Source: Mycolicibacterium sp. GF69 | GTDB lineage: Bacteria > Actinomycetota > Actinomycetes > Mycobacteriales > Mycobacteriaceae | Assembly: GCF_003284965.1 (NCBI RefSeq) | Contig: NZ_QMEW01000040.1 | Coordinates: 1-35,496, forward strand | DNA: 35,496 bases | Reading direction: 5' to 3' | Part shown: positions 32,682-35,496 of the stretch, piece by piece | Position numbering within the stretch: the first letter of the stretch is position 1 | How the letters are laid out: every line of letters starts with the position of its first letter | Translations under genes and position numbers: made by a program | The notes under the pieces: model-generated | What the model was told of the DNA's origin: nothing | The model's database searches: none | The model's input: only the letters and a program-made list of their open reading frames with translations

Positions 32682-32903
32682 CTGTGAACTGGACCTTCCA
32701 GCAAATTACTGTTCACTTATACCCTTGCAAGCAGCTAACGCAAAATCGACTTGGCACTCCAGAGTTTGCTGATAGATCCGCGGCGAACTGCATCGAATAC
32801 GCCGCCATACCGACCGTGACACCACACTCGCAGCGTCAGAGTCTCTGAATCTGCGCTGCTGGTTCGGCTCTAATTTCGCCCGAGGCCTGTCGGTGCGCCG
32901 CGC

Positions 32904-32909
32904 TATCTT
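32904..32909 (+). promoter_or_regulatory. -10 box of a leaderless gene
   Basis: TATCTT at 32904-32909 ends 6 bases before the ATG at 32916, so transcription should start at or next to the A of the start codon. No Shine-Dalgarno is present. This supports the start of the next gene and fits the mycobacterial habit of leaderless mRNAs. Confidence 0.55.
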
Positions 32910-32915
32910 GATCCG

Positions 32916-33974
32916 ATGCGCTGGTTTGCCCGCCCTGATAATCGCTCGCTGGAGCTGAGGGTCGCCCCGCGGCTCGCATCGTGGAACAAGGCTGACGATC
33001 CAGATCAGATCCGATTGCAGGAGTACCTCGACGATACGGAGGCTTTGATCGCTGGCGCACGGATCAGGGGCCCGTGGGCGCTGCGCCTCGACGTCGGTTT
33101 ACCGAGTTCACGAGACCTGCTCGATGCCAGCGACCTGGATAATTACGCGTATCCGCTCGCATCGCGCCTGCGCGATGCCGACTTGGTGTCGGTGTGGTGC
33201 ACAAAGCGCCACGGCGAACAGTCGTATGTGCAGATCTGTGCCGCCAAAGAAGTTCCTGCACCCAGCGCCGCCGGCGTGGTCGTCGCGACCACTGCGGCTT
33301 CTTCCTCGAGCGTCGCCTACAAGGAGGCTATCCACGCCGCCGTCTTTGGCGCCGCCGCGCTACCGGATGGACCAGTTCGGCTCGAACTATCCTTCGTGGT
33401 TGGCCCACGTCGCAATTGGCTGAACCTCTGGAAGCAGACGATCGACGCGCTCGACCCCCTGTTGGGTCGTACCCGGCCAGATCGGGCATGGCATCCCCGC
33501 GATGGCCGAATCACCGAACTCGGCCTGCACTGCACCGTGGACCAGTTCGCCGGCAACAAGGTCGCGGTGGGCATCTACGCATCGGCCGAATCCGCGAGTG
33601 TTACCGAGGACAGCTCGCTCGACGTCCCACAAAGGCCGGTTCGCGAGTTCGTCGACGTCGTGCCAGCTGTTGCACTCGCCGGAGGGGATCAACGCACCCG
33701 CGCACACGAATTCCGGAATGACGACGCCGGCTATCTCGCATGGCTCGCCGCCAATCCGGAAGGCTTCGTCGTGAACATCACCCGTAACTACAGCGTGTCT
33801 ACCGCGCGGGTACATCGCGCAACGTGCCGAACCATCAGCGGTCAGAATCCGCACAACGGGCCATGGACTGGTACCTACGTCAAGGTGTGCGCCGTTAAGT
33901 CGGCGGACGCCGAAGAGTGGGCCGCAAACACCGTGCGAAAGCCCATCCTGCCGTGCGGGACTTGCCGGCCCTGA
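32916..33974 (+). CDS. Hypothetical protein with a C-terminal H-x3-C/C-x2-C domain
   Basis: The product is 352 residues, probably from a leaderless message. I do not recognise the N-terminal 270 residues. They contain DSSRDLLDASDLDNY-like acidic segments, a domain that reads like paired strands and helices (GPWALRLDVGLPSSRDLLD; YVQICAAKE), and PVRLELSFVVGPRRNWLNLWK. The C-terminal 75 residues look like a separate small domain: GFVVNITRNYS, then RVHRATCRTISG, YVKVCAVKSADAEEWA and a final LPCGTCRP. The histidine and cysteines (H-x3-C, C, C-x2-C) suggest a metal site. Such LHRxxC-type tails occur at the end of varied actinobacterial proteins of mobile regions, from my memory of the family. No membrane segment is visible. 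It lies outside the transposition operon and is convergent with the next gene. Confidence 0.65.
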   Translation: MRWFARPDNRSLELRVAPRLASWNKADDPDQIRLQEYLDDTEALIAGARIRGPWALRLDVGLPSSRDLLDASDLDNYAYPLASRLRDADLVSVWCTKRHGEQSYVQICAAKEVPAPSAAGVVVATTAASSSSVAYKEAIHAAVFGAAALPDGPVRLELSFVVGPRRNWLNLWKQTIDALDPLLGRTRPDRAWHPRDGRITELGLHCTVDQFAGNKVAVGIYASAESASVTEDSSLDVPQRPVREFVDVVPAVALAGGDQRTRAHEFRNDDAGYLAWLAANPEGFVVNITRNYSVSTARVHRATCRTISGQNPHNGPWTGTYVKVCAVKSADAEEWAANTVRKPILPCGTCRP

Positions 33975-34004
33975 TACGTGCGACCGCCGCAGAGCGCGCG
34001 GGGC

Positions 34005-34316
34005 TCATCTGAGCTCGTCGGCCTGGGACGCAGAACGACCCCGTGTGGCCTGTCGCTCGAATTTTGTTGATGCGCTATTGAACTCGGACGCAAGTTGGGC
34101 GTAGCCAGCATCCAGGATTTGTTCGTGCATAGCCTCAGCGCCCACCCGAAGCAGAATTCGCAGTACAGCGGCATCCGAGCTGATGTCGCCCGAGGCATAG
34201 TCATTGTGGTGTGCCCACTGTCGCAGAACCTCGAAAGCTGGCGATCCCCGATGGAGGAAGGGAGCGATCATCGCCTCGTCTGCGTCGCGGAGAATCAGGC
34301 TCACTCGCTTACTCAT
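34005..34316 (-). CDS. Small ribbon-helix-helix-like protein, possible antitoxin or regulator
   Basis: The product is 103 residues from an ATG at 34316, with an AAGGAAGG ribosome-binding site just upstream. The N-terminus MSKRVSLILRDADEAMIAPFL is a strand followed by a helix, as in ribbon-helix-helix proteins. SSDAAVLRILLRVGAEAMHEQILDAGYAQLASEFN, in the second half, resembles the end of known actinobacterial small DNA-binding proteins that are often annotated as antitoxins. No toxin-like partner gene adjoins it. It follows the tyrosine recombinase gene by 44 bp on the same strand and may be co-transcribed, acting as its regulator or directionality factor; that is inference. Confidence 0.6.
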   Translation of the reverse strand: MSKRVSLILRDADEAMIAPFLHRGSPAFEVLRQWAHHNDYASGDISSDAAVLRILLRVGAEAMHEQILDAGYAQLASEFNSASTKFERQATRGRSASQADELR

Positions 34317-34360
34317 TGCGGGGCCTTCCTTAGTCGTTGGGACGAGTCGATCGCTTCGTT

Positions 34361-35491
34361 TCAGCTCGTCCCATCTTCCTCCTGTTGTGCGGGCAGTAGT
34401 GAGTAGAGCTGATTTTGCGCTGCCGCACTTCGTGTTTCAATCCCCGCCGCTGTAACGTAACGCTGCGATGTCGTCATCGACTCATGTCCGAGGAGTTTCA
34501 TCAGCGTGTAGACGCTGACATTCGAGGTCGCGAGCTCAGTTGCATAGGTGTGGCGAAGGCCGTGCACCAGGGCGCCGGGTACGGGGCGCGCGTCCGGCCC
34601 TGCGCGTTTGAACGCGCGCTTGATACGTGACTGTAGAGTGCCACGCGTCATCCGCTCACCGTCCCGACCGACGAATAGCGGGGCGGAATGTGGCCAGCCC
34701 GACAATGGCGTGTTCTTCGGCGACGATGTGCGCTTCTTGCCCTGAGGAAACCGTCCGGCACGAGTATCCATGTACGTACCGATCACTTCCAGCAAGGCTG
34801 CCTCGATGGGGACGTTGCGTTCCTTGCCGCCTTTGCCTTTCACATTGATCACCGCGGAGCCATCGTCGAGCGTCCGTATGTCACCAACGTCGACCAGGCG
34901 GAGTTCTTCGGCCCGCAGGCCCGCGAGGAGTGCAGTGAGAATGACTGCGAGATCCCTTTCTTTCCAATCTGTTCGGCGAGCATCGGACTCCTGCGTGACA
35001 GCAGAGAGCAGGGCTTCCACTGCAGTTCGGGGGAGCGCCTTTGGTAGCGGCTTCTTCAGTTTCGGGCGTCCAACGAGCTGCATGGGGTTGGCCGCCAACA
35101 ACTCGTTCGTATAGAGGAAGGTGCACAACACATTCCACGTTGACCAGCAGCGTCGGATGGATGCCGCCTCGTGGTCGGCTGCAAACGTCGCGAACGCAGC
35201 CCGCATTGAATCGCGAGTTATGTCAGCTGGGCTGAGACGGACCGGCTCACCACCGGTAAGCAGATTGGCAATGGCGACGAAGTCCCGTCGATATGCCTTC
35301 ATCGTGTGCGCCGAGGGTTTACTTGCCTGCCGGTGATCCAAGAACTGCTGGAACCACTCGGGGATCACATCGACGGCCTGCACGACGGCAGCAGCTTCAA
35401 CAACGCCCTCGGTGACGGTGTCGCCGGGATCGATCTCGTGCGGCACACGGTTAGCCTCGCAGATAAAAGATGGATAATCAACGTTATCCAC
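34361..35491 (-). CDS. Tyrosine recombinase/integrase (XerC/D-like)
   Basis: The product is 376 residues from a GTG at 35491; the frame may continue past the window edge, so the true start is uncertain. The N-terminal SAM-like DNA-binding domain runs from about residue 43 (IPEWFQQFLDHRQ) to 140. The catalytic residues are complete: Arg193 in LAGLRAEEL, the lysine region GKGGKERNVP, His310-x2-Arg313 (HGLRHTY), His336 (LLGHESMTTSQRY) and the nucleophile Tyr345. It is therefore probably active. A plausible role is integration and excision of the island or of a neighbouring element; a Xer-like dimer-resolution role on a plasmid is also possible. The first codons overlap the inverted repeat at 35471-35490. 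Confidence 0.9.
   Translation of the reverse strand: MDNVDYPSFICEANRVPHEIDPGDTVTEGVVEAAAVVQAVDVIPEWFQQFLDHRQASKPSAHTMKAYRRDFVAIANLLTGGEPVRLSPADITRDSMRAAFATFAADHEAASIRRCWSTWNVLCTFLYTNELLAANPMQLVGRPKLKKPLPKALPRTAVEALLSAVTQESDARRTDWKERDLAVILTALLAGLRAEELRLVDVGDIRTLDDGSAVINVKGKGGKERNVPIEAALLEVIGTYMDTRAGRFPQGKKRTSSPKNTPLSGWPHSAPLFVGRDGERMTRGTLQSRIKRAFKRAGPDARPVPGALVHGLRHTYATELATSNVSVYTLMKLLGHESMTTSQRYVTAAGIETRSAAAQNQLYSLLPAQQEEDGTS
35471..35490. repeat. dif-like inverted repeat at the start of the integrase gene
   Basis: TGGATAA (35471-35477) and TTATCCA (35484-35490) are perfect arms around a 6-bp spacer, TCAACG. A 6-bp centre between inverted arms ending in TAA/TTA is the layout of Xer and related tyrosine-recombinase crossover sites. 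It may be the attachment core, or an operator for the integrase promoter. Confidence 0.45.
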
Positions 35492-35496
35492 ATTAT

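Larger units (their letters stand above)
27225..32690 (-). mobile_element. Core of a Tn7-like transposon (TnsA-TniA-TniB-TniQ); ends not resolved
   Basis: Four overlapping genes encode the full heteromeric Tn7-like machinery. In this family the operon lies at one end, with tnsA nearest the outer end. Here that would be on the right, within 32062-32915, and cargo lies beyond tniQ to the left. I could not find matching TGT...ACA termini or repeated ~20-bp transposase sites on both sides. The right limit given here is a guess at the palindrome cluster, and the true left end may be anywhere left of 26700, possibly beyond the CBASS operon. Confidence 0.6.
32062..32915. other. Gene-free, structure-rich region upstream of tnsA
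   Basis: About 850 bp without a convincing gene. It holds a plus-strand promoter followed by two hairpins (32119-32232), a GGGG/CCCC hairpin at about 32244-32261, a 10-bp inverted repeat (32616-32658), a 20-bp palindrome (32662-32681) and the promoter of the next gene. Part of the stretch (32430-32620) is less GC-rich than the neighbouring genes. This is where a transposon right end would be expected. The minus-strand frame at 32003-32515 is not protein-like. Confidence 0.5.

Noticed and set aside
1..35496. CRISPR array or Cas genes linked to the Tn7-like element
   Set aside because: No regularly spaced direct repeats with unique spacers and no Cas-type proteins are seen.

Overview
The window is high-GC DNA from an actinobacterium, most likely a Mycobacterium-like organism. 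The grounds are GTG/TTG starts, several promoters in which the -10 box lies 6-8 bases before the start codon (leaderless genes), an IS607 element of the mycobacterial kind, and TnsA/TniA transposition genes of the type known from actinobacteria. It is an accessory region: two complete multi-gene anti-phage operons, a single-gene defence candidate, toxin-antitoxin-like genes and three kinds of mobility functions. No rRNA, tRNA or CRISPR array was seen.

Layout. Positions 1-3117 (+) hold a partial gene of unknown function, a palindrome-controlled toxin-antitoxin-like pair, and three small unknown genes, one of which probably encodes a membrane-anchored protein. About 3120-5300 is an intact-looking IS607-family element with tnpA (serine recombinase) and tnpB (RNA-guided nuclease family) on the minus strand. 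Positions 5300-5800 are non-coding, with four copies of a 9-base repeat. Positions 5800-10446 (-) are a type II CBASS operon: CD-NTase, Cap2 (E1-E2), Cap3 (JAMM protease) and a Cap4-like nuclease-SAVED effector. A 495-bp divergent intergenic region separates it from 10942-25018 (+), a complete class 1 DISARM operon in the order drmD-drmMI-drmA-drmB-drmC. A Fic-like gene remnant, an AbiH-family gene (25472-26620) and a convergent small Phd-type gene pair (26709-27253) follow.

Positions 27225-32061 (-) are a four-gene Tn7-like transposition operon: tnsA, tniA/tnsB, tniB/tnsC, tniQ. Upstream lies 850 bp of gene-free DNA rich in hairpins and palindromes. It includes a candidate small RNA with its own promoter and terminator, and probably one transposon end. 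The window closes with a leaderless gene of unknown function (32916-33974), a ribbon-helix-helix-like small protein gene and a tyrosine recombinase gene whose first codons overlap a dif-like inverted repeat.

How it fits together. In Tn7-like elements the transposition genes sit near one end and cargo lies on the tniQ side, so AbiH, DISARM and CBASS are in the expected place for cargo. I infer a mobile defence island; the element ends could not be placed. CBASS would sense infection and make a cyclic nucleotide that activates the SAVED nuclease, DISARM would restrict incoming DNA, and AbiH would be a further abortive-infection layer. The least explained parts are the TnsA-TniABQ element without a recognisable target selector, the structured RNA candidate beside it, an IS605-like hairpin with no tnpB at 2474-2497, and the gene at 32916-33974.
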